A stretch of 61,817 bases of DNA from Treponema sp. UBA4377 (GCA_002391235.1 DGRX01000024.1:1-61817), one strand, 5' to 3'. Shown: positions 1-7,682, counted from the first letter of the stretch. Numbers and translations are program-made. Notes: generated from the sequence alone by a model not told the origin.

Positions 1-304
1 TTGTGTCGGGAAAATCTTTTACAAACATGTTCCATTGCCGTTCCGCCCATTTTTTGGCGCGCTTGCTTTTGTTCAGCATTGAGTGGGTTTTGCAAGCCGC
101 AAGGACCAAGACCAACGCTCCATTAAAAATAAGCCTGTCGCTTTTTATAAGGAACGAGACGACGGCGCAAAGCGCGACGCTAAGATAAAGCAGCGTGACG
201 ACGGCCATGTCAACGACCGCAAAATAGCCCCTGCAATTTTTTACGTCGGCGTAAAGCTTTTCAAAGTCTTGGCGCTTGTATTTTCGTTCAATTGTAAACT
301 GCAT
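1..304 (-). CDS. Partial membrane protein, C-terminus beyond the window edge
   Basis: An open frame starts at the ATG whose first base is 304 and reads leftwards for 101 codons without a stop, so it leaves the window. The start (MQFTIERKYKRQDFEKLY) overlaps the end of the upstream gene by 17 bases, which suggests translational coupling. Two hydrophobic stretches, about residues 30-50 and 55-70, are probable membrane helices, followed by a basic segment. The layout of a short charged N-terminus, two helices and a soluble tail resembles YcxB-like proteins and the upstream neighbour, so the two may be paralogues. That is inference; the function is unknown. Confidence 0.7.
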   Translation of the reverse strand, partial: MQFTIERKYKRQDFEKLYADVKNCRGYFAVVDMAVVTLLYLSVALCAVVSFLIKSDRLIFNGALVLVLAACKTHSMLNKSKRAKKWAERQWNMFVKDFPDT

Positions 305-827
305 TCATTCTCCTGTCGGCGTAGTTGGCCTTAATAAAATCAACGGCGGCTTGCCATTCTTCTTCTGTGTCAAACCAACGCTTAAGGACAAAGACCGCCT
401 TGTCCAAATAGTAAATGTAAACCGCGTCTTTTTTGAACATGATTTTTTTAAAGAATTTTTTGTTCACGTGGATAAAGTCGTTGGGGTCTTGGGCGAGCAC
501 TCGGTCCTCATGCAACTCAAACTTTGAGGAGGGAATCAAGAAGGGCTTTGTGGAGTCGTACATGCATTTGCACGTGATTAAATAGTGAGCGGAAAGAAAA
601 GCAAAAATCAGCGCCGCGCTAAAATAAATGTTGGAAAAAAGGTTCAGCTGGCTGTAAGCGTAGGTGTCCACAAAAAAGCTTTTAAAGACAAAAAGCGCCG
701 TCGCGGAAACAAAAAGAAAAACCGTCGTGGCCTTTGCCTTTTTGGTGAATCCAAGCGTGTCCAGGCAAAAGGTCCAGTATTCCCAAAAGGTGTACGACGT
801 TTTGGAAGTGTTTTTAATCGATATCAT
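288..827 (-). CDS. Small two-helix membrane protein, YcxB-like
   Basis: This 179-residue protein has two membrane helices (about residues 35-60 and 72-95), then a soluble C-terminal domain in which a charged strand region precedes FDTEEEWQAAVDFIKANYAD. That ending resembles the YcxB-like C-terminal domain, whose role is unknown. A TTG at 869 would lengthen it, but a promoter (TTCACA, 17 bases, TATAGT) lies between that TTG and the ATG at 827, so 827 is chosen. The ATG then follows the -10 box by only 6 bases and has no ribosome-binding site, which suggests a leaderless message. It overlaps the downstream partial gene by 17 bases. Confidence 0.65.
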   Translation of the reverse strand: MISIKNTSKTSYTFWEYWTFCLDTLGFTKKAKATTVFLFVSATALFVFKSFFVDTYAYSQLNLFSNIYFSAALIFAFLSAHYLITCKCMYDSTKPFLIPSSKFELHEDRVLAQDPNDFIHVNKKFFKKIMFKKDAVYIYYLDKAVFVLKRWFDTEEEWQAAVDFIKANYADRRMNAVYN

Positions 828-833
828 GCCAAT

Positions 834-891
834 ACTATAGCGCGTTTTGCCGTGTTTGTGAATTGACAAGGGAACGTGAAAACAATATTAT
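834..891. promoter_or_regulatory. Back-to-back divergent promoters
   Basis: Plus strand: TTGACA at 863-868, 17-base spacer, TATTAT at 886-891, serving the gene at 954. Minus strand: TTCACA at 862-857, 17-base spacer, TATAGT at 839-834, serving the gene at 827. The two -35 hexamers touch each other, so RNA polymerase can probably occupy only one side at a time. Confidence 0.75.
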
Positions 892-953
892 TGAACAAGT
901 TTTTTACGGCCCCAAAATTTGGGCAGCCCATGTTTTTGGGCGAGGAGAATTAT

Positions 954-1664
954 ATGAAGAAAAGTTTTGTTGTCGCGTTTGCCGCGATTGCGATTGGTTC
1001 GGTCGCTTTTGCCGCCGAAACTTACGGAACAAAAAAGAGTGATGGCTCCTCTTTCGCCAATTCTGGCGTGACCAGGACTAGCAAGAGCCTTGTCGGAAAG
1101 TATGACGAAAGCATGACTCCCGAAAATTCAGTGGTTGTTTTCTTTATTACCGGTGGAAACGAAGTTTTGGAATTCAAGCAGATTAATCCGGACTTTGACG
1201 TTGACACCCAAAGATGGGAGTATTACCACGAGACCACTCCTTGGGTGTTTTTCAAGCCCGTTCACCCCGGCTCGCGCTACATGCTCACAAAGATGACTGG
1301 AGCCGAGTCTGTCGGCAACTATCGCTATGTTTGGGATATGGACTTTAAGCCAAACCAGCAGGTTTTGGTTCTTGACATTCCCAAGGAGCCGGGCGTGTAT
1401 TGCTTTGGACAGTTTTGGGGCTCGGATGTGGCAAAGAGCGCTCAAAGGGGCGAACCTTACAAGCTTCCAAAAGTAGATCAGTTTAGATGGGGAAAAAAGT
1501 GGTACGGACAAAAGTTTTACAAAAAGGCCCTTTCCCAGTTTAAGAAGCGATACGAGGGAACGCCTTGGGTTGACGCTTATATCGAAAAAATGAACACGGT
1601 TAAGGAGGAGCCCTTGGAAGAGACTCCCGCAGAGGCCGCTCCTGCCGAAGCCGAGAAAAAATAA
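954..1664 (+). CDS. Secreted protein with AETYG mature start, paralogue A
   Basis: This is a 236-residue exported protein of unknown function. The ATG at 954 is preceded by GAGGAG at a good distance; an in-frame ATG at 876 lies upstream, but the signal peptide begins at 954 (MKKSFVVAFAAIAIGSVAFA, cleavage before AET). The mature start AETYGTKKSD matches the next gene's AETYGAKKSD. The middle part has a beta-rich PGSRYMLTKM region like DUF2846-type domains, and the C-terminus has an amphipathic FYKKALSQFKKRYEG helix followed by an Ala/Glu/Pro-rich tail. It is probably periplasmic or envelope-associated. It forms an operon with its paralogue 16 bases downstream. Confidence 0.75.
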   Translation: MKKSFVVAFAAIAIGSVAFAAETYGTKKSDGSSFANSGVTRTSKSLVGKYDESMTPENSVVVFFITGGNEVLEFKQINPDFDVDTQRWEYYHETTPWVFFKPVHPGSRYMLTKMTGAESVGNYRYVWDMDFKPNQQVLVLDIPKEPGVYCFGQFWGSDVAKSAQRGEPYKLPKVDQFRWGKKWYGQKFYKKALSQFKKRYEGTPWVDAYIEKMNTVKEEPLEETPAEAAPAEAEKK

Positions 1665-1680
1665 TTTTTAAGGAACGAAT

Positions 1681-2310
1681 ATGAAAAAGATTGTTGCGCT
1701 TGCCCTTGCGGCCCTTGCGATTTGTTCCGCCACATACGCCGCGGAAACTTACGGAGCCAAAAAAAGCGACAAGAAAAAACAGGAGTCGCTTGGCTTTAAC
1801 GAAATCATCATGGTCGGCTCCGCCACCGTAAAAGTGGACGACGAAAACTTTGACTTTTACGCAAAGACTTGGGGCGTGACTGATTTTTCCAAAAGCGACA
1901 CTTATGTCGTTTACGGCGACGCTTATGAAGAATACGCCCGTCTTTTTTGGGGAAGCGTTAAAAAGAGCAATAACGGAAAGTTTGGCGTTTACGAGCCCGG
2001 CCAGTATTTTTTGTCAAAGCAAAAAGTAAAGAAAGGCCTTCTTTCTTCGGCCTGGCCAATCAAGTGGCGCTTTTACAGCGACCCCAACTTTGAGATTTAC
2101 CTTCCGTTCCGCTTTGAGGCCTCGGTTCCCAAGGGGGAAAAATTTGTCTATGTCGGAGACTTTGAGTACCACTTGGAAGGCTCGGACTTTCATGTGACAA
2201 AGGTTTACGTTCGCGACAACTACGACCAAGCCCAAGAGGCCTTGCGCCGCGAGTTTGGAGACGATGTTCAGCTTTGCCGCGTGGAAATCAGGGCCGGCGA
2301 GCAAAAGTGA
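1681..2310 (+). CDS. Secreted protein with AETYG mature start, paralogue B
   Basis: This 209-residue exported protein has a signal peptide of about 20 residues ending in TYA before AETYGAKKSD. It shares with paralogue A the mature N-terminus, a PGQYFLSK segment in the place of PGSRYMLTK, and a C-terminal YDQAQEALRREFG helix. The YVGDFEYHLEG strand region looks like a DUF2846-type lipid- or wall-associated fold, but the likeness is weak. The ATG follows AAGGAA at suitable spacing. The gene ends just before the bidirectional terminator at 2341. Function unknown. Confidence 0.75.
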   Translation: MKKIVALALAALAICSATYAAETYGAKKSDKKKQESLGFNEIIMVGSATVKVDDENFDFYAKTWGVTDFSKSDTYVVYGDAYEEYARLFWGSVKKSNNGKFGVYEPGQYFLSKQKVKKGLLSSAWPIKWRFYSDPNFEIYLPFRFEASVPKGEKFVYVGDFEYHLEGSDFHVTKVYVRDNYDQAQEALRREFGDDVQLCRVEIRAGEQK

Positions 2311-2340
2311 TTCGCCTTTGACGCCTTGTTGCAAACCATA

Positions 2341-2370
2341 AAAAAAAGGAGCCTTGCGGCTCCTTTTTTT
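2341..2370. terminator. Bidirectional intrinsic terminator
   Basis: GGAGCC (2348-2353), loop TTGC, GGCTCC (2358-2363), flanked by seven A and seven T. It works in both directions, ending the secreted-protein operon from the left and the tRNA-Val gene from the right. Confidence 0.9.
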
Positions 2371-2371
2371 G

Positions 2372-2445
2372 TGCGCGATACTGGAATCGAACTAGTGACC
2401 CCAAGCGTGTCATGCTTGTACTCTAACCAACTGAGCTAATCGCGC
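2372..2445 (-). tRNA. tRNA-Val (anticodon GAC)
   Basis: Read on the minus strand, the acceptor arm GCGCGAT (from 2445) pairs with ATCGCGC (ending at 2373). The D-arm contains AGCTCAGTTGGTTAGAG. The anticodon stem CAAGC/GCTTG closes a seven-base loop ATGACAC with anticodon GAC, which reads GUC and GUU valine codons. The T-arm has the TTCGATTC loop. The discriminator is A, and CCA is not encoded, since the next bases read CA then A. A promoter (TTGACA, 17 bases, TAATAT) lies directly upstream and a terminator directly downstream, so this is a single-gene unit. Confidence 0.95.
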
Positions 2446-2458
2446 AAAATGTTTTTTT

Positions 2459-2507
2459 ATATTACAAAAAATCCGCTCTTGTGTCAAGGGCTTTTTCGCG
2501 CTAAAAT
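2459..2507. promoter_or_regulatory. Divergent promoters with overlapping -35 boxes (tRNA-Val and flavodiiron gene)
   Basis: Minus strand: TTGACA (2487-2482), 17 bases, TAATAT (2464-2459) for the tRNA. Plus strand: TTGTGT (2479-2484), 17 bases ending in GCGC, TAAAAT (2502-2507) for the flavodiiron gene. The two -35 hexamers share three bases. The plus-strand leader then carries a 7-bp inverted repeat, TTCGCCC (2523-2529) with GGGCGAA (2544-2550). Confidence 0.75.
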
Positions 2508-2573
2508 AAACTAGCGGCGACATTCGCCCTTGCTAACCAGCGCGGGCGAACAGCCTTATTGTTTGGAGGAATT

Positions 2574-3737
2574 ATGACTATTTGCGATTCTGTAAAATAC
2601 ATTGGCGTGGACGACCACGAGATTGACTTGTTTGAGGGGCAGTTTGAGGTTCCCGGCGGAATGGCCTACAATTCCTACGCCGTCGTCGGCCAAAAGGTTT
2701 GCGTCATGGACAGCGTGGACGCGAATTTTGTCCAGGCTTGGCTGGGGAACATCGAGGCGGCGCTTGGCGGCAAGGCTCCGGACTTTCTTGTCGTTCAGCA
2801 CATGGAAATGGACCACTCGGCGGGCGTCTTGGCCTTTGCCAAAAAATATCCTGAGGCAAAAATCGTTTCTTCAAAAATCGCCTTTTCCATGATGAGGAAC
2901 ATGTTTGAGGAAGATTTTTCCGACAGGCAAATTGTCGTTTCTGACTCAAGCGAGCTTGACCTTGGAGACCGCAAGCTAAAGTTCATCTCCGCGCCGAACG
3001 TCCACTGGCCGGAAGTCGTGATGACTTACGACGAGGCGGACAAGATTCTTTTTAGCGCGGACGCCTTTGGCAAATTCGGCGCGCTCGACTACGACGACCC
3101 CGAAGGTTGGGATTGCGAGGCCCGCCGCTACTATTTTGGAATCGTCGGAAAATTCGGACAGGCGGTCCAGGCCTTGCTAAAAAAAGCCGCGGCCTTTGAC
3201 ATTCAAAAAATTTGCCCCTTGCACGGACCTGTCCTTGACAAGGACTTGGGCCACTACATAGAACAGTACAACACTTGGTCAAGCTACGGCGTGGAAAGTC
3301 CAGGCGTTGCCGTGGCCTACGCTTCGGTTTACGGGCACACGCGCGAGGCCGCGCAAAAGCTCGCGCAAATCCTTAAGGACAAGGGCTGCCCAAAAGTGGC
3401 GCTCTTTGACTTGGCGCGCGAGGACATATACGAATGCGTCGAGGACGCCTTTAGGTACGGAACGCTTGTCATCGCCTCGCCGACCTACAACGGCGGAGCC
3501 TTTCCGGCCGCGCGCGAGTTCATCCAGCATTTGACAAGCCGCAACTACCAAAAGCGAAAGGTTGCCTTCATCGAAAACGGCTCTTGGGCGCCGGCCGCGG
3601 CAAAGGCAATGGCCGCGATGTTTGAGCAAAGCCAAGATATAACTTTTGCCCAAACAAAAGTCTCAATAAAAATCGCGATGAAGGACGCCGACATCGCGGC
3701 GCTTGAGTCGCTGGCCGAGGAATTATTGGCGCAGTAG
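2574..3737 (+). CDS. fprA: A-type flavoprotein (flavodiiron, FprA family)
   Basis: This cytosolic enzyme reduces oxygen to water, or nitric oxide to nitrous oxide, using electrons from rubredoxin or a related donor; which substrate applies here cannot be told. The N-terminal metallo-beta-lactamase-like domain carries the diiron ligands H76, E78, D80, H81 (HMEMDH), H144, D163 and H217. The C-terminal flavodoxin domain starts near residue 245 with the FMN loop ASVYGHTREAA. Its 387 residues are close to the usual 390-400. The ATG at 2574 follows GGAGG; an ATG five codons upstream overlaps that site and is rejected. No rubredoxin lies next to it. In an obligate anaerobe it would protect against oxygen. 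Confidence 0.93.
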   Translation: MTICDSVKYIGVDDHEIDLFEGQFEVPGGMAYNSYAVVGQKVCVMDSVDANFVQAWLGNIEAALGGKAPDFLVVQHMEMDHSAGVLAFAKKYPEAKIVSSKIAFSMMRNMFEEDFSDRQIVVSDSSELDLGDRKLKFISAPNVHWPEVVMTYDEADKILFSADAFGKFGALDYDDPEGWDCEARRYYFGIVGKFGQAVQALLKKAAAFDIQKICPLHGPVLDKDLGHYIEQYNTWSSYGVESPGVAVAYASVYGHTREAAQKLAQILKDKGCPKVALFDLAREDIYECVEDAFRYGTLVIASPTYNGGAFPAAREFIQHLTSRNYQKRKVAFIENGSWAPAAAKAMAAMFEQSQDITFAQTKVSIKIAMKDADIAALESLAEELLAQ

Positions 3738-3757
3738 CAGTCCGCCCAAAAGGCGAG

Positions 3758-3796
3758 GCAAGCCCAAAAATGCGGCCGGCGCCTTTTTGGGCTTGC
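3758..3796. repeat. 13-bp inverted repeat ahead of the MATE gene
   Basis: GCAAGCCCAAAAA (3758-3770) pairs perfectly with TTTTTGGGCTTGC (3784-3796) around a GC-rich 13-base loop. No T-run follows, so it is not a classical plus-strand terminator. Part of the arm recurs twice inside ispDF (near 32287 and 32755). Confidence 0.7.
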
Positions 3797-3817
3797 ATAT
3801 GATTTAAGGAAGTTGTT

Positions 3818-5206
3818 TTGAGCAATAAGAGTTTTTTCAACCGCTTTGGCCCCGCGTCCTTTTACGCGCGCGCTCTAAAAATCGCCGTGCCTGTGATGGC
3901 TCAGCTTTTGGTGCAAAACCTCGTTTCGCTTATCGACAATTTTATGGTGGCTGGCTTGGGCGACGTAAAGATGTCGGGCGTCAACATCAGCGGGCAAATC
4001 ATTTTTCTTTTCATCGTCCTTGTTTCAACTATTTGCGCGGCGGCCGGAATTTTCATGACGCAGTTTTCGGGAGCGGAAGACAAGGACGGAATGCGCCAGT
4101 CCTTTTGCTTTAAGCTTTGGTTCGGCCTTTTTGCGGCGGCGGTTTTTATGGCCGTTTGCCTAGGCCTTCCAAGGTTCGCGCTTTCTTTTATGGTCAAGGG
4201 GAACAGTCAGGCCGGCGCGATTTTGGACCAAGGACAGCAGTACATTTGGATAATCGCCTTTACAGGAATCCCGATTGTCGTGGCCAGCGTCATCGCTTCT
4301 TCCTTGCGCGAAATCGGCGAGGTGAAAGTTCCGCTTGTAATCTCAATCGCGGCGACAATAGTCAACACTTTCTTTAACTGGGTTTTCATTTACGGGCATT
4401 TGGGCGCGCCTCGCCTTGAGGTTAGGGGAGCGGCCATCGCGACGGTCATCGCGCGCGGTTTTGAAACGCTTTGCTTTGTCGTTTACATGATAGTAAAAAA
4501 GCCGCCCTTTGCGATTGGCCTTATGGACATGCTGCGCGTGAACTTTAAGCTTTACCGCGAGATTTGCGCGAGGGCCGCGATGTCCGCCTGCAGCGAAATG
4601 CTTTGGGCGATTGTGGAAACTGTTTCGACCGCCTTGTACAACGGCCGCGGCGGCTCGGAAGTCGTTTCCGGCATGAGCGCGAGCTTTGCCATAGCGAACC
4701 TTTTCTTTGTGGCCTTTAGCGGAATCATAACGGCCACCGGAGTGATTCTTGGAAAGCGCCTTGGCCGCGGCGAGCTTGAAAAAGCGCGTGAGGAAAAGAC
4801 TTGGCTTTTAAACGGCGCAAACGTTTTTGGCGTGATGATGACCAGCGTGGGCTTGGCGACGATTTTGCTTGTCCCGCACGTCTTTAAAAATTTAAGCGGA
4901 CAGGCGCAAGGCATTTGCAAGCAAATGGTTTTAGTGACGGCGCTTTACATGCCCGCTTGGGTTTACATAAACGCGCAGTTTAGCGTGAGCCGTTCCGGCG
5001 GCGACACGATGATGGGAATGTTGGTTGACGGCGTGGGCCACCTTTTTATAGCGCTTCCCGGAGTCATTTTAATGGCAAAGCTTACGGCAATCGGGCCTGT
5101 GGCGATGTACGCGATCGTCAAAGCCGTCGAGTTCCCAAAAATCATGATCGCCAGCTGGTGGCTAAAAAAAGAGCGCTGGCTTGTGAATTTGGCGGAGCGA
5201 AAATAG
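3818..5206 (+). CDS. MATE family efflux transporter
   Basis: This 462-residue inner-membrane protein has about twelve hydrophobic helices in two halves, typical of multidrug and toxin extrusion pumps, which export cationic drugs or metabolites in exchange for sodium or protons. Recognisable MATE features are the N-terminal helix VPVMAQLLVQNLVSLIDNFM and LREIGEVKVPLVISI before the second half. The start is TTG at 3818, preceded by AAGGA at eight bases; there is no ATG at a sensible position. It is separated from the flavodiiron gene by an inverted repeat. The substrate cannot be assigned. Confidence 0.9.
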   Translation: MSNKSFFNRFGPASFYARALKIAVPVMAQLLVQNLVSLIDNFMVAGLGDVKMSGVNISGQIIFLFIVLVSTICAAAGIFMTQFSGAEDKDGMRQSFCFKLWFGLFAAAVFMAVCLGLPRFALSFMVKGNSQAGAILDQGQQYIWIIAFTGIPIVVASVIASSLREIGEVKVPLVISIAATIVNTFFNWVFIYGHLGAPRLEVRGAAIATVIARGFETLCFVVYMIVKKPPFAIGLMDMLRVNFKLYREICARAAMSACSEMLWAIVETVSTALYNGRGGSEVVSGMSASFAIANLFFVAFSGIITATGVILGKRLGRGELEKAREEKTWLLNGANVFGVMMTSVGLATILLVPHVFKNLSGQAQGICKQMVLVTALYMPAWVYINAQFSVSRSGGDTMMGMLVDGVGHLFIALPGVILMAKLTAIGPVAMYAIVKAVEFPKIMIASWWLKKERWLVNLAERK

Positions 5207-5255
5207 GCGCTCTTTAGGCGAATCGCTCTGTTGCAAAGCCCGCGGCGGCGCGCTC

Positions 5256-6020
5256 TTATAGCTGGGTCGGAAAGTCCAAGAACACTCCTTGGATTCCCTT
5301 TTCTTCCTTTAGCTTTTTCATCACAAGCTGAACGCCGACGGTTTCTGTGTTGTAGTGGCCGCCCGCGATTACGTTTAGGCCTTCTTCCTTGATTGGGTTG
5401 TAGTCGGTGTGTCCGATTTCGCCGGTGATGTAACAGTCAAGGCCTTCCTTCCACGCGGCCCAGTGGTCGCTTCCGCCGCCGCCTGAGACGATTCCGACTG
5501 TGGAAATTTTCTTTGGCCCAAAAGAAAGAATTTGGTTGGGTTTGGCTCCCAATAGCGCGGCGTCCGCCAGTTGCTCGATGGTCATCGCCTTTGGAAGGCG
5601 GCCCTTTACGCCGATCGTCATTCCGCGCCAGGCGCAAAAATCCTTGCATGATTTTAGGCCCAAGCGCCTTGCCATTCCGTAATTGTTTCCGGCTTCTTTG
5701 TTTGCGTCAAGCGGAATGTGGTAGCCGATCAAGGCCATGTCGTTTTTGATGAACGTCGCAACGCGCTGGTAGTGAAGGTCGGTCATAGTCTCGCAGTTGT
5801 CCCAGTAAAGGCCGTGGTGAACGAACAAAACGTCGCAGCCTTGGCGGGCGGCTTCTTGCGCGGTGTCAAGGCTTGCGTCAACGGCAAAGGCCACTTTCTT
5901 TATTTTCTTTTTGCCGGGAGCGGAGTTTTGGATTTGGATTCCGTTCCTGCTGGGATCCGCGGCAAAGTTTTCTTTTTTTAGGAATGAGTTGAAATACGCG
6001 TCAAGTTCGTAAAGGGTCAT
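5256..6020 (-). CDS. Nif3-like dinuclear metal centre protein
   Basis: Member of the NIF3/YbgI/YqfO family, 254 residues, whose proteins form toroidal hexamers and bind two metal ions; the biochemical role is unsettled, although annotation often says GTP cyclohydrolase I type 2-like. Visible signatures are the N-terminal LDAYFNSFLKKENFAADPSRNGIQI, the metal-binding HHGLYWDN, YHIPLDA, and the C-terminal ITGEIGHTDYNPIKEEGLNVIAGGHYNTE with conserved His and Glu. The ATG follows AGGAG. It lies 18 bases after the membrane protein gene on the same strand, so the two are probably co-transcribed. Confidence 0.92.
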   Translation of the reverse strand: MTLYELDAYFNSFLKKENFAADPSRNGIQIQNSAPGKKKIKKVAFAVDASLDTAQEAARQGCDVLFVHHGLYWDNCETMTDLHYQRVATFIKNDMALIGYHIPLDANKEAGNNYGMARRLGLKSCKDFCAWRGMTIGVKGRLPKAMTIEQLADAALLGAKPNQILSFGPKKISTVGIVSGGGGSDHWAAWKEGLDCYITGEIGHTDYNPIKEEGLNVIAGGHYNTETVGVQLVMKKLKEEKGIQGVFLDFPTQL

Positions 6021-6038
6021 GTCGGTTCTCCTATTGTT

Positions 6039-7118
6039 TTAATTGCCGCTTCCGCGCCGGTTAAAGCAAAAGCGCTCAAGCTCTTTTATCGTTTGAGTGG
6101 CGCACCAGCTTGGCTCAAAGCAAGTCTTGTCGCGCTTTTTTCCAAGAAAGAGCCAAGAAAAAATCGGGTTTGTTTGCGCGGCAAAACCGTAGCCCGGCGT
6201 TGTGTATTCGGGAATAGACTGCAAGTTCAAAAAGCGGGATTCCGGAAAAATAGTCTCCAGCTTGGCTTCGGGCAAAAACGCGCTTGAGTCCGACGCGACG
6301 AATATTTTTTTGCCGGGATAGCGGTCCGCCGCGATTTTCGCCAAGGCCTTGTAAGAGCTTTCGTAAATGTCGTGAAAGCTTTTGCCCCTTGATTTAAGGC
6401 CCATTTGCTTTTTGATTCCATCGCTTCCGCCCAACGCGAACGCGTCCCAAATCAAGGAAAAGCGGCGGAAGAATTTTGAGTTTTCCATTTCGCGCTTGTA
6501 CATGTCGCCGGTCAAAACTGTCCAGCCGCGCCGCGCCAAAAGGATAAAGTAAGGCTCGTAAGAAAGCGATTCCGCCAAGACATCGGGAACAAAAAGCAAA
6601 ACCGCGTCTTGCTGGACGCTTGGATCGCTGTTGTAAAAAGTGTAAAGCGTCAAATTTCTTTGGTCGCTGACAGTCACGGCCTTTTTTAGCTTAAAGCTTT
6701 CGTTGTTTAAGGGAGCGGAGAAAAATTCCCTTTGCACATCGACGTTGTAGCGCCGGGTTTGAAGGCGGACCGGCCTGCCGCTCACTTCAATAAAGAGAAG
6801 GGAAATTGTCGCTATTAAAAGAATGACCGACGTTATGAAAAATTTTAGACTGTACGAGTCTACGAAAAGCTGCTGCGAAAACCGAACCAAGCTGCGGTAG
6901 TTTATGACCGCGCAAACTAGGCTTAAGGCCAAAATCGCGATGTTGGCCGACCTTAGCCCCCAAGCGAAGGCCGACAAAATTATCGTCAAAACGCTAAATG
7001 GACCCAAAAGGCTAAGCGCGTCAATCCTTGTTCGCCGAGTCCAAAAGACGCGGGCGTTCAACACAAAGAGCATTCCGAGCGCGAGAATTTCTCCAGTCCA
7101 AGGAGTAAGAATTTCCAT
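6039..7118 (-). CDS. Membrane protein with a soluble alpha/beta-type domain
   Basis: This 359-residue protein has four probable helices in the first 115 residues (near 8-24, 38-55, 60-75 and 92-112) and a large C-terminal soluble part. The latter has an alternating strand/helix pattern with ILLARRGWTVLTGD and GKKIFVASDSSAF, which recalls alpha/beta-hydrolase folds. No convincing GxSxG nucleophile elbow is visible, so enzymatic activity is doubtful. The -10 box (7130-7125) ends six bases before the ATG and there is no ribosome-binding site, so a leaderless start is likely. First gene of an operon with the Nif3-like gene. Confidence 0.65.
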   Translation of the reverse strand: MEILTPWTGEILALGMLFVLNARVFWTRRTRIDALSLLGPFSVLTIILSAFAWGLRSANIAILALSLVCAVINYRSLVRFSQQLFVDSYSLKFFITSVILLIATISLLFIEVSGRPVRLQTRRYNVDVQREFFSAPLNNESFKLKKAVTVSDQRNLTLYTFYNSDPSVQQDAVLLFVPDVLAESLSYEPYFILLARRGWTVLTGDMYKREMENSKFFRRFSLIWDAFALGGSDGIKKQMGLKSRGKSFHDIYESSYKALAKIAADRYPGKKIFVASDSSAFLPEAKLETIFPESRFLNLQSIPEYTTPGYGFAAQTNPIFSWLFLGKKRDKTCFEPSWCATQTIKELERFCFNRRGSGN

Positions 7119-7140
7119 GCGGCAATTATACCAAACTGCG

Positions 7141-7195
7141 TGTGGTTTTGCTAGTGGAAGTATTTACGTGGCCGCTAACGCGGCCGACTAGCAAT
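7141..7195 (-). repeat. Diverged copy of repeat module A
   Basis: On the minus strand it reads ATTGC, then GGCCGC-GTTA-GCGGCC (hairpin at 7185-7170), then GTAAAT, CTTCC and TAGCAAAA. This matches the order and spacing in the copies at 17725, 33890 and 60496, but with a different paired stem. Its end abuts the promoter of the gene at 7118. Confidence 0.55.
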
Positions 7196-7228
7196 GACGC
7201 GCTAACTGCAAAACAGCCAAGTGAAAAT

Positions 7229-7257
7229 TTGCCAAATCCTCAAACTCGCGCTACAAT
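7229..7257 (+). promoter_or_regulatory. Promoter of the MIF-like gene
   Basis: TTGCCA (7229-7234), 17-base spacer ending in GCGC, TACAAT (7252-7257). A leader of about 23 bases follows, with GGAGG before the ATG at 7287. Confidence 0.7.
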
Positions 7258-7286
7258 TAGTATGAAAAACATTAGGAGGAATAATT

Positions 7287-7628
7287 ATGCCGATGATTGA
7301 AGCCAAGGTGACCATGGAGCTGCCTGCGGAAAAAAGAGACGTTCTCAAAGCCGAGTTTGGAAAGGCCGTCAGCGTGATAGGAAAGCCTGAGTCTTATCTG
7401 ATGGTCAATCTTGTGGACAAGCAGGATTTGTACTTTGCCGGAAGCAAGCTTGACAAGGGCGCTTATGTCGAAGTGAAAATCTTTGGAAGCGTGGATTCCG
7501 CCTCAAGCGACAAGATGACCGCGCGGCTCTGCGATATCCTTCAAAAGGAACTTGGCATTCCCGGAAACGCCGTTTATGTCTCATATTGGGGTACAAGCAA
7601 CTGGGGCTGGAACGGCGGAAATTTCTAA
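7287..7628 (+). CDS. MIF / tautomerase superfamily protein
   Basis: This 113-residue homologue of macrophage migration inhibitory factor belongs to a family of trimeric proteins with phenylpyruvate/dopachrome tautomerase activity; the eukaryotic members are also cytokines. After removal of Met, Pro becomes the N-terminal catalytic base (MPMIEAKV). Lys33 (GKPESYLMV) matches MIF Lys32, and the C-terminus VYVSYWGTSNWGWNGGNF aligns with the MIF ending that includes VGW and STF. No signal peptide is seen, as in animal MIF. The SD GGAGG fixes the start. It has its own promoter and is separate from dnaE. Whether it works as an enzyme or as a host-interaction factor cannot be decided. Confidence 0.88.
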   Translation: MPMIEAKVTMELPAEKRDVLKAEFGKAVSVIGKPESYLMVNLVDKQDLYFAGSKLDKGAYVEVKIFGSVDSASSDKMTARLCDILQKELGIPGNAVYVSYWGTSNWGWNGGNF

Positions 7629-7682
7629 AAAAGCTTTTTTGTCTCTATATGACAGTCTGCTATAGTCCGCTCCTGTAAAATT

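Noticed and set aside
6039..7118. Active alpha/beta hydrolase
   Set aside because: The fold pattern is suggestive, but no convincing GxSxG nucleophile motif or catalytic triad was found.
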